Shown one piece after another: positions 23,796-31,687 of a stretch of 64,000 nucleotides of DNA. The stretch is from GM7GCV1 sp965222065 (GTDB lineage: Bacteria > Pseudomonadota > Gammaproteobacteria > Pseudomonadales > GM7GCV1), in assembly GCA_965222065.1 (NCBI GenBank), contig OZ244933.1, forward strand, positions 62,001-126,000. Direction: 5' to 3'. The notes below the pieces were generated by a model. That model worked only from the letters and a program-made list of their open reading frames with translations, did not search any database and had not been told where the DNA came from. Every line of letters starts with the position of its first letter. The first letter of the stretch is position 1. A program made the translations under genes and the position numbers.

Positions 23796-24958
23796 CCTGC
23801 GCCTCCAAGCTGCTGGAGACCTTCGAGCAATTGATCGATATGTTCACGTTTGTGTTCTGCTGTGAGGGTAATGCGCAAACGCGAAGTTCCGGCAGGAACG
23901 GTTGGCGGGCGAATCGCCGATACCCAGATACCCATGGTTTCCAGAACCTGGCTGGCATTGAGCGCACTTTGTTCATCCCCCAGGACCAGTGGCTGTATGG
24001 GCGTTTGCGAGGGCATCAGCTCCAGGCCGGTGTCGGCAATACCCTGGCGAAAGTAGTCAATGTTTTGGTGTAACTGTTCCAGTCGCCAGTGCTCATCCTG
24101 TATTACACAAAGAGCCGCTCTACTGGCTTCGGCCACGGCGGGCGGCAATGCCGTGGTATAGATATAGGGGCGTGCGAACTGTTTCAGGTGATCAATGTAT
24201 ATGCGGTCCCCGGCAACAAAGGCGCCAAAGCTGCCAAGGGCCTTGCCCAGAGTGCCCAGCATAAGCCGCGGTCCTGTGGGCGACAGGCCATTGGCTTGGT
24301 AGCTGCCGCGTCCTTCATGTCCCAAAACACCCAGCCCATGTGCATCATCAATCAGCAAGACGGCCTGATATTTTTCAGCGATGTCATTGAGTTGGCTGAT
24401 GGGCGCCTCGTCGCCGTCCATGCTGAATACGGCATCGACAGAAACCAGGGCGCGTCGATACTTTTCGCTGTCCAAAAAATGTTCCAGCTGACCAAGATCG
24501 TTGTGGCGGTAGCGCTTGAAAGAGGCGCGGCAGAGAGATGCGGAATCAATCAACGAGGCGTGGTTGAGTTTGTCCTGTACAAGCAGGTCGCCCCTGCTGA
24601 GAAAGCTTCGGGGAACGGCCAGGTTGGCCATGTAACCGGTTGAAAAAAGCAATGCGCTCTCGGCGCCGACAAATTCGGCGAGCTCTTCTTCCAGCCGGTG
24701 GTGGCTTTCCTGATGGCCGCAAACCAGATGGGAAGCACCTGAGCCCGTTCCCCAGGTTTTGGTGGCCGCAACGGCGGCTTCCTGAAGCTGGGGGTGGTTG
24801 GCCAGTCCGAGATAATCGTTGCTGCAAAAGTTCAGGAAACGATCGCCATCACGGATAACCTCGACAGATTGCGGGCTATGCAATTGACGCCGGTTTCTCC
24901 ACAGGAGCTGTTCCCGGCGCGCTTGATGTTCGGCGGCGAGAGATTCCTTCCAGGACAT
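23792..24958 (-). CDS. bioF: 8-amino-7-oxononanoate synthase
   Basis: BioF (388 aa), PLP enzyme joining pimeloyl-ACP and L-alanine. Motifs: FCSNDYLGLANHP, GTGSGASHLVCG, LLIDDAHGLGVLG and the PLP lysine in LGTLGKALGSFG (about 237). The length is normal. It begins 12 bases after bioB. Confidence 0.95.
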   Translation of the reverse strand: MSWKESLAAEHQARREQLLWRNRRQLHSPQSVEVIRDGDRFLNFCSNDYLGLANHPQLQEAAVAATKTWGTGSGASHLVCGHQESHHRLEEELAEFVGAESALLFSTGYMANLAVPRSFLSRGDLLVQDKLNHASLIDSASLCRASFKRYRHNDLGQLEHFLDSEKYRRALVSVDAVFSMDGDEAPISQLNDIAEKYQAVLLIDDAHGLGVLGHEGRGSYQANGLSPTGPRLMLGTLGKALGSFGAFVAGDRIYIDHLKQFARPYIYTTALPPAVAEASRAALCVIQDEHWRLEQLHQNIDYFRQGIADTGLELMPSQTPIQPLVLGDEQSALNASQVLETMGIWVSAIRPPTVPAGTSRLRITLTAEHKREHIDQLLEGLQQLGGAG

Positions 24959-24970
24959 ATTGGTAGTCGT

Positions 24971-25987
24971 CTATTCAGTCGTTATTTTTAAACGCTTGAA
25001 GAGCGCCTGGTCATGGTCAGCTGACGGGTTTTCGGTAGTTAATAGCTCATCGCCGTAAAAAATGGAATTGGCGCCGGCCATAAAGCAAAGTGCCTGCATC
25101 TCGTCGTTCATTTCTTCGCGACCGGCGGAAAGACGAACATAGGATTTGGGCATGATGATGCGGGCCACGGCAATGGTGCGAACAAAATCGAAATTGTCGA
25201 GTTTCTCAACGCCTTCCAGTGGGGTGCCTGGGACCTGAACCAGGTTGTTTATGGGCACACTTTCCGGTGGTTCGGGCAGGTTGGCCAGTGTCGTCAGCAG
25301 TCCGACACGGTCATCCGTGTCTTCACCCATTCCCACAATACCGCCGCAGCAGACATTCATGCCTGCGTCGCGCACATGTTGAAGGGTGTCCAGACGATCC
25401 TGGTAGGTGCGTGTGGTAATAATGTGATTGTAGTACTCGGCGGAGGTATCCAGGTTATGGTTGTAGTAATCCAGACCGGCGTCAGCCAGTCGTTTGGCCT
25501 GTTCCCCGGTCAGCATGCCCAGGGTGGCACAGGTTTCCAGCCCCAGTTCTTTTACTGCTTTTACCGTGGCTTCCACTTGCGGCAGGTCACGATCACTGGG
25601 TGAACGCCATGCAGCCCCCATGCAAAAACGGCTGGCACCCTTGGCCTTGGCGGCTTTTGCGGCTTCCAGGATTTCCGGAATCGGCAGTAACTTTTCCTTT
25701 TCCAGGCCCGTATTGTGGTGGCCTGATTGTGGGCAGTAGGCGCAGTCTTCCGGGCAAGCCCCGGTTTTGATGCTTAGAAGGCTGGAGAGCTGAACCTTGT
25801 TTGCCGTGAAGTGCTCGCGATGGACATGTTGAGCCTGGAACAGCAAATCCATAAAGGGTAGTTCGAACAGGTCGCGAACCTGTTCGCGAGTCCAGCGATT
25901 GCCCACATGGGCTTCTACGTAGTGAACGGCGGACTTATTGATTGGGGTGGTTTCAGTATCTGTTGATAATGAGCTTATGTTACTCAT
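24971..25987 (-). CDS. bioB: Biotin synthase
   Basis: Radical SAM enzyme (338 aa) that inserts sulfur into dethiobiotin. The cluster motif is C78-x3-C82-x2-C85 (CPEDCAYC), followed by QSGHH. Residues for the second iron-sulfur cluster are also in place (for example GMLTGEQA, CCGGIVGMGE). First gene of the operon; its start lies 17 bases from the BirA operator, and the operator probably covers the promoter or start region. Confidence 0.96.
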   Translation of the reverse strand: MSNISSLSTDTETTPINKSAVHYVEAHVGNRWTREQVRDLFELPFMDLLFQAQHVHREHFTANKVQLSSLLSIKTGACPEDCAYCPQSGHHNTGLEKEKLLPIPEILEAAKAAKAKGASRFCMGAAWRSPSDRDLPQVEATVKAVKELGLETCATLGMLTGEQAKRLADAGLDYYNHNLDTSAEYYNHIITTRTYQDRLDTLQHVRDAGMNVCCGGIVGMGEDTDDRVGLLTTLANLPEPPESVPINNLVQVPGTPLEGVEKLDNFDFVRTIAVARIIMPKSYVRLSAGREEMNDEMQALCFMAGANSIFYGDELLTTENPSADHDQALFKRLKITTE

Positions 25988-26267
25988 GAAAAATGCGCCT
26001 GACGTTAACCTTAAAAGAGTGCACAGGTTAACACCGGTACGGGCTACAGGGAACTATGACCAGTAAATCAGTAAATTGAATACTGTGTATGTAAAGTCCC
26101 CGGGCTGTATAAAATTTTTGATATTTTCTCCTGAAGGTATTGGCTTCGGGTCAATTTTTAATGCAAGGCTTTTGAAATATTATTCACTTGATTGATTTAT
26201 AAAGAAATATTGCCATAATCGCTAATTGGCAGTACCCATTGGACAGGTCACAGGGAGCCGGCGGGTT
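25988..26267. other. Divergent intergenic region of bioB
   Basis: About 280 bases, no gene. It holds the BirA operator near bioB and, toward 26268, AT-rich sequence for the rightward gene's promoter. Confidence 0.6.
26004..26032 (-). promoter_or_regulatory. BirA operator of the biotin operon
   Basis: GTTAACC (26004-26010), 15-base spacer, GGTTAAC (26026-26032). This has the inverted TTAACC-N15-GGTTAA layout of proteobacterial BirA sites (E. coli: TGTAAACC-N-GGTTTACA). It is 17 bases upstream of bioB and BirA here has a DNA-binding domain, so repression by biotinyl-AMP-loaded BirA is expected. Confidence 0.85.
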
Positions 26268-27203
26268 ATGAGTAATAATAAAAATAGCAAGAATGAAGAC
26301 GAGGGGTCTTCACGTGTCATAGACAGTTTTATCCGCAGGGCCGTCGATGAAGGTGAGCTTGATCCGGATGAATTTGAACATGGTTCCAAAAATGTTTTTT
26401 GGGACCGAACGACCATACGTGCGGCCTTGGGTGGTTTGGCCGTGTTAATCGTCGTTAACCTGCTTTTTTATTACAACATGCGCCTGGAACAGGTGGACAA
26501 TACCTCTGACTGGCAACCGGAACGTCGTGGCTTTTTGGTGGAATACCGAGAAGGACGCGGCACCCCACCTGCGGGCAACTCTTCTGAAGCCTCATCGCCA
26601 CGCCCGGAAAGACCGCTTACCCAGTCTCAACAGAACGCGCCTGGCGCCGCACAAGCCAATCTTGCGGAAAGTCCCAATGAGAACCCACAGGAACGCTCTG
26701 TAGAGACCACTACCCAAACAGAGCAAGAGCAACCGGTGGAGCCGGACTTGTCACAACGGGGCAGTTCAACGCAGGAAGCCGCGGAGGTTGAAATGTCGGT
26801 TGCAGACAACCTTGAATTTAGTTCTCCCGCCTCCGAAATACCCGGTAACCCGGCGTTGTCTCCTCGCGAACAGGTAAGGGCGAGGGTTGGTTCTTGGGCG
26901 CAGGCCTGGACATTTCAAAATGTCGGTCGCTATCTGGAACATTATTCTCAAGACTTTATTTCCCAGGGTGGTGCGCCTTTTGAGCCCTGGGCCGAGCTCA
27001 GGTATGAACGTATCGAATCGCCCGAGTGGATTCATGTCAGCGTCGATCAGCTCAATGTCTCTGTTAATGAGGAATCTGCTGTTGCCGAATTTATTCAGGT
27101 ATATACCTCCTCTGAATTTAGTTCGGAAAGCAGAAAAAACCTGGTCTTCAGGCAGGAAGGTGACACCTGGAGAATTATCAGGGAGACCGTGCAGCCGCAG
27201 TAA
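26268..27203 (+). CDS. Membrane-anchored protein with NTF2/SnoaL-like C-terminal domain
   Basis: A 311-aa protein: charged N-terminal cytosolic part (residues 1-45), one membrane segment (about 49-68, LGGLAVLIVVNLLFYYNM), a long Ser/Gln/Glu/Pro-rich periplasmic linker (about 85-195) and a C-terminal domain from about 205 (VRARVGSWAQAWTFQNVGRY, then RIIRETVQP) that looks like the NTF2/SnoaL-like domain found at the ends of some cell-envelope L,D-transpeptidase-related proteins. No catalytic residues recognised. Starting at 26268 rather than 42 bases upstream gives the better N-terminus. Function unknown. Confidence 0.68.
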   Translation: MSNNKNSKNEDEGSSRVIDSFIRRAVDEGELDPDEFEHGSKNVFWDRTTIRAALGGLAVLIVVNLLFYYNMRLEQVDNTSDWQPERRGFLVEYREGRGTPPAGNSSEASSPRPERPLTQSQQNAPGAAQANLAESPNENPQERSVETTTQTEQEQPVEPDLSQRGSSTQEAAEVEMSVADNLEFSSPASEIPGNPALSPREQVRARVGSWAQAWTFQNVGRYLEHYSQDFISQGGAPFEPWAELRYERIESPEWIHVSVDQLNVSVNEESAVAEFIQVYTSSEFSSESRKNLVFRQEGDTWRIIRETVQPQ

Positions 27204-27222
27204 ATAAATTTATTCCTGGTGG

Positions 27223-27266
27223 TTGACTGGGCTTTAATATGTCCATTATTCTAGACATATGGACAT
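27223..27266 (+). promoter_or_regulatory. arsR promoter and operator overlapping the start codon
   Basis: TTGACT (27223-27228), 18-base spacer, TATTCT (27247-27252). An inverted repeat ATGTCCAT (27239-27246) / ATGGACAT (27259-27266) brackets the -10 box, and its right arm contains the ATG of arsR. Transcription would begin near 27259, so the arsR message may be leaderless. The site fits autorepression by ArsR, relieved by arsenite. Confidence 0.65.
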
Positions 27267-27621
27267 AAATAATGCGCTTACCGTTTTTGACACACTCTCA
27301 CAAGAGACGCGTTTAAAGACGTTCCGGTACTTGATCAAGGCCGGACCTGAGGGTGTACGGGCGGGGCAAATTGCGGCTGCCCTCAAGGTTCCCCACAACA
27401 CCATGTCTTTTCATCTTGGACACCTGGCGCATTCCGGACTTGTCTCTGCGCGCAAGTCAGGTCGGTCAGTGATCTACTCGGCCAATTACGATGCAGTTCG
27501 TGACCTGATCGAATTTATTGTCAGCGACTGTTGCAGTACTTCCTTTGCCAGCATTCGAGAGGACGCAGTTTCGGGTTGCTCCGTGATTGAGTTGGCCAGC
27601 TGTTGCCCAGAGTCGAAGTAA
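27259..27621 (+). CDS. arsR: ArsR-family arsenic-responsive repressor
   Basis: Winged-helix repressor (120 aa) of the ArsR/SmtB family with the pattern QETRLKTFRYLIKAGPEG, IAAALKVPHNTMSFHLGHL and GRSVIYSAN. Inducer cysteines probably include the C-terminal pairs (DCCSTS, ASCCPE), as in ArsR proteins whose As(III) site is at the C-terminus. It heads arsR-arsI-arsC-acr3. The lack of an upstream ribosome site agrees with a leaderless start. Confidence 0.92.
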   Translation: MDINNALTVFDTLSQETRLKTFRYLIKAGPEGVRAGQIAAALKVPHNTMSFHLGHLAHSGLVSARKSGRSVIYSANYDAVRDLIEFIVSDCCSTSFASIREDAVSGCSVIELASCCPESK

Positions 27622-27657
27622 GAGCGTCAACCAGAAATCCCAAAAAAGAGGTTTTTT

Positions 27658-28110
27658 ATGAAACGCATGCATATTCATATCGGGGTGGAAAACCTTGATC
27701 AGAGCGTTCAGTTTTATTCAGCATTGTTTGGTCAAGAGCCCAGCAAGACGCGCGTGGATTACGCAAAGTGGATGCTGGATGATCCACGGCTTAATTTCGC
27801 TATTTCAACTCGTGCCAAAAAAGGGCTGGATCATTTAGGTCTGCAGGTTGACGAGGCCTCTGAGTTGGCGGAGCTGCGGGAGCGACTCAAATCGGCAGAT
27901 ATGTCGCTTGTCGACCAGGGAGAAACTGTCTGTTGCTACGCCCGATCCGATAAATCATGGCTGGAAGACCCCGCAGGCATTGCCTGGGAGGCATACCAAA
28001 CCATGGATGATGTACAACTGTTTTCCGGGGCTGAAACTGATACCGGATCCGCAGGCGAGTCTGCCTGTTGTGTGCCGTCTGCGACAGAAAAAGCCGGGTG
28101 TTGTAACTAA
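27658..28110 (+). CDS. arsI: ArsI/CadI-family glyoxalase-fold protein
   Basis: A 150-aa vicinal-oxygen-chelate protein. ArsI enzymes are Fe(II)/O2-dependent C-As lyases that demethylate methylarsenite. Candidate metal ligands are His5, His59 and Glu111 (HIHIG, LDHLGL, GIAWEAY), and the vicinal pair Cys92-Cys93 (ETVCCYARSDKSW) is where ArsI binds trivalent organoarsenic. A Cys-rich tail (ESACC, KAGCC) is a frequent extra. Related CadI proteins are named for cadmium response; the arsenic operon favours ArsI. Confidence 0.85.
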   Translation: MKRMHIHIGVENLDQSVQFYSALFGQEPSKTRVDYAKWMLDDPRLNFAISTRAKKGLDHLGLQVDEASELAELRERLKSADMSLVDQGETVCCYARSDKSWLEDPAGIAWEAYQTMDDVQLFSGAETDTGSAGESACCVPSATEKAGCCN

Positions 28111-28520
28111 TGAAGAACGTACTGGTTTTATGCACCGGCAATTCCTGTCGCTCGGTAATGGCCGAGGCGTTAATCAATCAATTGGGGCAGGGCAGATACC
28201 AGGCATTTAGTGCGGGAAGCCAGCCTGCAGGCTATGTCCACCCCAAATCCATTGAAACCCTGAAGCGTCATGGAATAAATCCCGGCGAGCCCAAAAGCAA
28301 GTCCTGGGATGACTTTATTAACCAGCCGCTGGATCTGGTGATCACTGTGTGTGATTCCGCCGCCAATGAGTCTTGCCCACTGTTCCCGGGTTCACCGGAA
28401 AAATTGCACTGGAGCACGCCCGATCCGGCCAAAGCCGAAGGCACAGAGGCGCAAATAGAAGCGGCCTTTGACGAAGCCTTCAGTATGTTAAAAACCAGAA
28501 TCGAAAGTGAACTGCTATGA
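28110..28520 (+). CDS. arsC: Arsenate reductase, thioredoxin-type
   Basis: A 136-aa LMW-phosphatase-fold reductase turning arsenate into arsenite. The catalytic loop is C8-TGNSC-R14 (CX5R), with resolving cysteines Cys81 and Cys89 (VCDSAANESCPLFPG), typical of thioredoxin-coupled ArsC. ATG overlaps the arsI stop by one base. Confidence 0.93.
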   Translation: MKNVLVLCTGNSCRSVMAEALINQLGQGRYQAFSAGSQPAGYVHPKSIETLKRHGINPGEPKSKSWDDFINQPLDLVITVCDSAANESCPLFPGSPEKLHWSTPDPAKAEGTEAQIEAAFDEAFSMLKTRIESELL

Positions 28521-29560
28521 CATCAGAATCTTCTCCCATGGGCCTTTTTGAACGTTACCTGTCATTGTGGGTGGGCCTGGGCATTCTGGCTGGTATTGCG
28601 CTGGGCGTATCTATTCCGGGTGTTTTCCAGGGTATTGCTGCCATTGAGTACGCCAACGTAAATCTGGTCGTGGCCCTTTTTATCTGGCTCATGATTTATC
28701 CGATGATGGTCAATGTGGATTTTGCATCCATCAAGGATGTGGGCAAAAAGCCAAGAGGTTTGTGTATTACCCTTGTGGTTAACTGGCTGGTGAAACCTTT
28801 CACCATGGCCGCCCTGGGGATTCTTTTCTTTGAATACCTGTTTGCCGGACTGGTAGAACCTGAAACGGCCAAAGAATATATTGCCGGAATGATCTTGCTG
28901 GGGGTTGCTCCCTGCACGGCCATGGTGTTTGTCTGGAGCCAGCTTGTTCGTGGCGATGCCAATTACACACTGGTTCAGGTATCCATTAATGACCTGATTA
29001 TGGTGGTTGCCTTTGCTCCCATTGCGGCAATGCTTCTCGGAGTGACAGATATCATTGTTCCCTGGGAGACCTTGCTGCTGTCAGTGTTTCTGTACGTGGT
29101 TATCCCTTTGCTGGCAGGCTATTTCACTCGAAAGTTACTGGACAGATCCAGTGATCACCATGAGATTGCGGCATTTACTGATCGGGTAAAGCCTTTTTCC
29201 ATCATGGGGTTGCTGGCTACCGTTGTGTTGCTGTTTGGGTTTCAGGCACTGACCATACTGGACAAGCCCCTGGTGATTTTGTTGATTGCCATTCCCCTGC
29301 TAATACAGAGCTACGGTATCTTCGCTGTGGCTTTTGGTTGGGCCTACCTCTGGAGAGTTCCTTTCAGTACCGCTGCACCAGCTGCCTTGATTGGCACCTC
29401 CAATTTCTTTGAATTGGCCGTGGCAGTTGCCATCAGCTTGTTCGGGCTCAATTCGGGTGCTGCGCTGGCAACCGTGGTCGGGGTGCTGGTGGAAGTGCCG
29501 GTGATGCTGTCACTTGTTGCACTGGCAAATAGAAGCAGGAAGTTTTTTCCGGAGTCCTGA
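28517..29560 (+). CDS. acr3: Arsenite efflux permease ACR3
   Basis: A 347-aa membrane protein with about ten segments and the ACR3 signature GVAPCTAMVFVWSQL, whose Cys is essential for arsenite transport. It expels the arsenite made by ArsC. The ATG overlaps the arsC stop by four bases. It is distinct from ArsB in size and motif. Last gene of the operon; a palindrome starts six bases after its stop. Confidence 0.95.
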   Translation: MTSESSPMGLFERYLSLWVGLGILAGIALGVSIPGVFQGIAAIEYANVNLVVALFIWLMIYPMMVNVDFASIKDVGKKPRGLCITLVVNWLVKPFTMAALGILFFEYLFAGLVEPETAKEYIAGMILLGVAPCTAMVFVWSQLVRGDANYTLVQVSINDLIMVVAFAPIAAMLLGVTDIIVPWETLLLSVFLYVVIPLLAGYFTRKLLDRSSDHHEIAAFTDRVKPFSIMGLLATVVLLFGFQALTILDKPLVILLIAIPLLIQSYGIFAVAFGWAYLWRVPFSTAAPAALIGTSNFFELAVAVAISLFGLNSGAALATVVGVLVEVPVMLSLVALANRSRKFFPES

Positions 29561-29565
29561 AAGTA

Positions 29566-29597
29566 TGGGGTCAGAGTAAAAAGTTACTCTGACCCCA
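29566..29597 (+). repeat. GGGGTCAGAG palindromic repeat, intact copy
   Basis: TGGGGTCAGAGTAA (29566-29579), 4-nt loop, TTACTCTGACCCCA (29584-29597): perfect 14-bp stem. A diverged copy lies at 57826-57856. Palindromes starting GGGGTCAGAG are common dispersed repeats in gammaproteobacteria and are associated with REP-type (Y1) transposases. It may also terminate the ars operon, although no T-run follows. Confidence 0.75.
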
Positions 29598-29608
29598 ATT
29601 GTGTTCTT

Positions 29609-29634
29609 GTCATTCCCGCCTTCGCGGGAATGAC
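29609..29634 (+). repeat. REP-like palindrome
   Basis: GTCATTCCCGC (29609-29619), loop CTTC, GCGGGAATGAC (29624-29634). This is the very widespread proteobacterial GTCATTCCCGC repeat. Confidence 0.85.
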
Positions 29635-29673
29635 GGAAGTAAGGTTGTGAGGTTCTTACCTGACCAAGCGTGG

Positions 29674-29710
29674 AAACAAAAAAGCCCGGCAAGGCCGGGC
29701 TTTTTTGTTT
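29674..29710 (-). terminator. Rho-independent terminator of tRNA-Arg(ACG)
   Basis: Stem of 17 bp (AAACAAAAAAGCCCGGC with its complement), 3-nt loop, directly after the tRNA 3' end on the minus strand. The A/T-rich symmetrical arms match the style of the two other tRNA terminators in this window. Confidence 0.9.
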
Positions 29711-29713
29711 GTA

Positions 29714-29790
29714 TGGCGCGCTTGGGAGGATTCGAACCTCCGACCGCCTGGTTCGTAGCCAGGTACTCTATCCAGCTGAGCTACAAGCGC
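29714..29790 (-). tRNA. tRNA-Arg(ACG)
   Basis: A 77-nt tRNA: acceptor GCGCTTG/CAAGCGC, anticodon loop CTACGAA (anticodon ACG, normally edited to inosine by TadA), T-loop TTCGAAT, encoded CCA. It reads CGU/CGC/CGA. Element C, with a partial copy of its 5' half, lies upstream. Confidence 0.96.
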
Positions 29791-29846
29791 TATGTTTTTG
29801 AATCTTTACCCCTTTCTACATCACTGCATGATTCGGGTGCAATGAT

Positions 29847-29975
29847 GGATAGAGTACCAAGGTACTCGATTTGGGCCTTCGACCAAATCCCCAGTCACTT
29901 GCTCTGGCAAGTGCCGCTCCGGCAAGAAAAGCTGTGCTTTTCGTTACGCCTGCGCCCAGCTGAGCTACAAGCGCT
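29847..29975 (-). repeat. Multi-hairpin element C interrupting a tRNA-Arg D-loop copy
   Basis: Read on the minus strand from 29975: the first 20 bases of tRNA-Arg(ACG) with one flanking base (to the D-loop GG at 29956), then hairpins AAAAGC/GCTTTT, GCCG/CGGC, CACTTGC/GCAAGTG and GATTTGG/CCAAATC. It ends with GAGTACC/GGTACTC (29852-29867). GAGTACC continues the tRNA D-arm, and its partner GGTACTC is an inverted copy that extends to GGTACTCTATCC. The inner sequence differs from A and B apart from a shared TCGAAGGCC-like segment, but the architecture is the same: hairpins inside a tRNA loop, capped by an inverted tRNA-arm copy. Confidence 0.75.
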
Positions 29976-30135
29976 TGATTCGTCTGGGTTTTCAGCAGGA
30001 GGGGCGCCCCTGTGAAGGCGCGCTACTATAGGGATTCGACCCTGTCCAGTCAATACCGGGAAGCCACAAAAACCCATGAAATGCTAGAATAGCCCCAGGT
30101 TTCCATAAGAGCAGCGCAAGCGTTGATAAGATCCC

Positions 30136-30450
30136 ATGATTATTGAGCAGCAGTTAACAGAGCGAATCCGGCAGGCATTTCATCCGGAGTATCTGGTCGT
30201 GGATAACGAAAGCCATATGCATTCGGTTCCGGAAAATTCGGAAACCCATTTCAAAGTGGTAGCTGTCTCCGAGGAGTTTGCTGACAAAAGAGCTGTGCAG
30301 CGGCATCAGGCCGTGTATGCCTTATTGCCGGATTTGATGAGAAACCCCATTCATGCGTTGTCGCTTCATCTATACACGCCAGGGGAATGGGCCGAAAATT
30401 CTGAGGTGAAAGCGTCCCCCAATTGTCTGGGTGGCAGCAAGGCAGGCTAG
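30136..30450 (+). CDS. bolA: BolA-family protein
   Basis: BolA (104 aa), a small protein linked to morphology, stress response and, with monothiol glutaredoxins, iron-sulfur handling. The pattern LVVDNESHMHS, ETHFKVVAVSEEF, RAVQRHQAVYALLPDLM and HALSLHLYTPGEW is diagnostic; His in NESHMHS and the RHQ region are the cluster ligands in this family. It converges with cobB, overlapping its end by four bases. Confidence 0.93.
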   Translation: MIIEQQLTERIRQAFHPEYLVVDNESHMHSVPENSETHFKVVAVSEEFADKRAVQRHQAVYALLPDLMRNPIHALSLHLYTPGEWAENSEVKASPNCLGGSKAG

Positions 30451-31169
30451 GTCAGGTCTGCCCTGGTTTTTAATTCTTCCAGATAACGGGGGACAATGTC
30501 CCCGGCCAGCCCGTAGTAGCTTTCGTCAAATCCCGAATACCGGTTCGATGCCTCGAGATTGAGTTCAGCGGTTCGGGCGCCAAATGAACTGGCAACCTGC
30601 TTGAAGCCGGCGGCGGGGTACACGGTGCCAGAGGTACCGATCGACAGGAACAGGTCACAGCCCGCCAGCAGGCTCTCAATTAGGTCCATGGATTTGGGTA
30701 TTTCGCCAAACCACACAATATCCGGCCTCAGGGTGCCCTCCATGCCGCAACACTGGCATTGGGTGCGCGTATCAATAACACCGGAGCATTCAAAGCGCTT
30801 GCCCGACCGGGTACAGACAATCTTGAGTAACTCGCCATGCATATGAATCACGTTGGATGAGCCTGCACGTTCGTGCAGGTTGTCGACGTTCTGGGTGATG
30901 ATGCTGAGTTTGCCGGCAAACTGTTTCTGAAAATCGGCAAGTGCCTTGTGCGCTCTATTTGGCTGAACCTCTCCACTGAGCAATTGTTGGCGGCGCAGGT
31001 TGTAGAAACGATGTACGAGTTCCGGGTTGGCTGCAAAAGCCTCGGGAGTGGCGACCTCTTCCACGCGATGATCTTCCCAAAGACCATTGTTATCCCTGAA
31101 GGTTTTGAGGCCTGATTCAGCGGAGACACCAGACCCGGTTAGCACCACGATGGATTGGATTTTGGACAT
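30447..31169 (-). CDS. cobB: NAD-dependent deacylase (SIR2/CobB)
   Basis: Sirtuin (240 aa) that removes acetyl or succinyl groups from lysines. Motifs: LTGSGVSAESGLKTFRD, TQNVDNLHERAG, the His in HMHGE, and four zinc cysteines (CTRSGKRFEC, then QCQCCG). FYNLRRQQL gives the Tyr and Arg of desuccinylase-type sirtuins. The start at 31169 (MSKIQSIVV) gives the family N-terminus; a start 48 bases upstream would add 16 residues and cannot be excluded. Confidence 0.92.
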   Translation of the reverse strand: MSKIQSIVVLTGSGVSAESGLKTFRDNNGLWEDHRVEEVATPEAFAANPELVHRFYNLRRQQLLSGEVQPNRAHKALADFQKQFAGKLSIITQNVDNLHERAGSSNVIHMHGELLKIVCTRSGKRFECSGVIDTRTQCQCCGMEGTLRPDIVWFGEIPKSMDLIESLLAGCDLFLSIGTSGTVYPAAGFKQVASSFGARTAELNLEASNRYSGFDESYYGLAGDIVPRYLEELKTRADLT

Positions 31170-31217
31170 GTTATTAGTCGCGTGAAATTTGCCCATATTA
31201 CTGGAGAAAGATGACAT

Positions 31218-31409
31218 TTCTACCGCTTTTTTGCCCCCGTTTTAAACATGAAAAAATTGTGAAATTTATCGCCAAAATTATGTTGACCTGCCGAAAAAAC
31301 GCGATTACCTTGCGCCCTGTTGAAGACAGGCAGTTTTGGTGGTCTTCAACAGGGCATCCTAAGTTTTTAGGTCGCGGTTTGTAGTGTCATTTTGTAGTGA
31401 GGTGACATT
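31218..31409 (+). promoter_or_regulatory. Promoter and long 5' hairpin before a small acidic gene
   Basis: TTGACC (31283-31288), 17-base spacer, TACCTT (31306-31311). Around the predicted start of transcription a perfect 14-bp stem, GCCCTGTTGAAGAC (31314) with GTCTTCAACAGGGC (31342), has a 14-nt loop. A small CCTAA/TTAGG hairpin follows at about 31357-31371. It looks like a structured 5' leader, without a T-run for termination. Confidence 0.6.
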
Positions 31410-31580
31410 GTGAGTGATGAAGATCTAGATCTTGATGAAGAACTTGAAGAGGATGAAGAAGTCGAAGTCCTTGTAGCAGGAAAGTCACCCGTATTTAGTG
31501 GCGATAGCCGCCGTCGCCTTGAGGATAAACTTGAGGAAATGAGGCTGCGAAAACTGATGCAGGATTACGATTTTGACTAG
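31410..31580 (+). CDS. Small acidic protein, PA3496-like
   Basis: A 56-aa protein starting with GTG (ribosome site GAGGTGA just upstream). The N-terminus is almost entirely Asp/Glu/Leu/Val, the middle is AGKSPVFSGDSRRRLEDKLE, and the end is MRLRKLMQDYDFD. The basic-acidic C-terminal helix with a terminal DYDFD is how I recall the PA3496 family of putative envelope-integrity proteins; this is from memory. It is shorter than most gene-calling cut-offs but has a promoter, a ribosome site and a conserved-looking C-terminus. Confidence 0.75.
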   Translation: MSDEDLDLDEELEEDEEVEVLVAGKSPVFSGDSRRRLEDKLEEMRLRKLMQDYDFD

Positions 31581-31687
31581 TTTTCTCTGATATTCATCTG
31601 ACCCCCAGATCGGGCTGCAAGCTTGCTTGCAGCCACAATCCACGATTGCAGTTATAATCCCGCTGCAATTTTTAGTATTTACCTCTC

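Noticed and set aside
29599..30015. 138-codon plus-strand frame
   Set aside because: It covers a REP palindrome, the terminator and the antisense of tRNA-Arg(ACG) and element C; protein-like only by accident.
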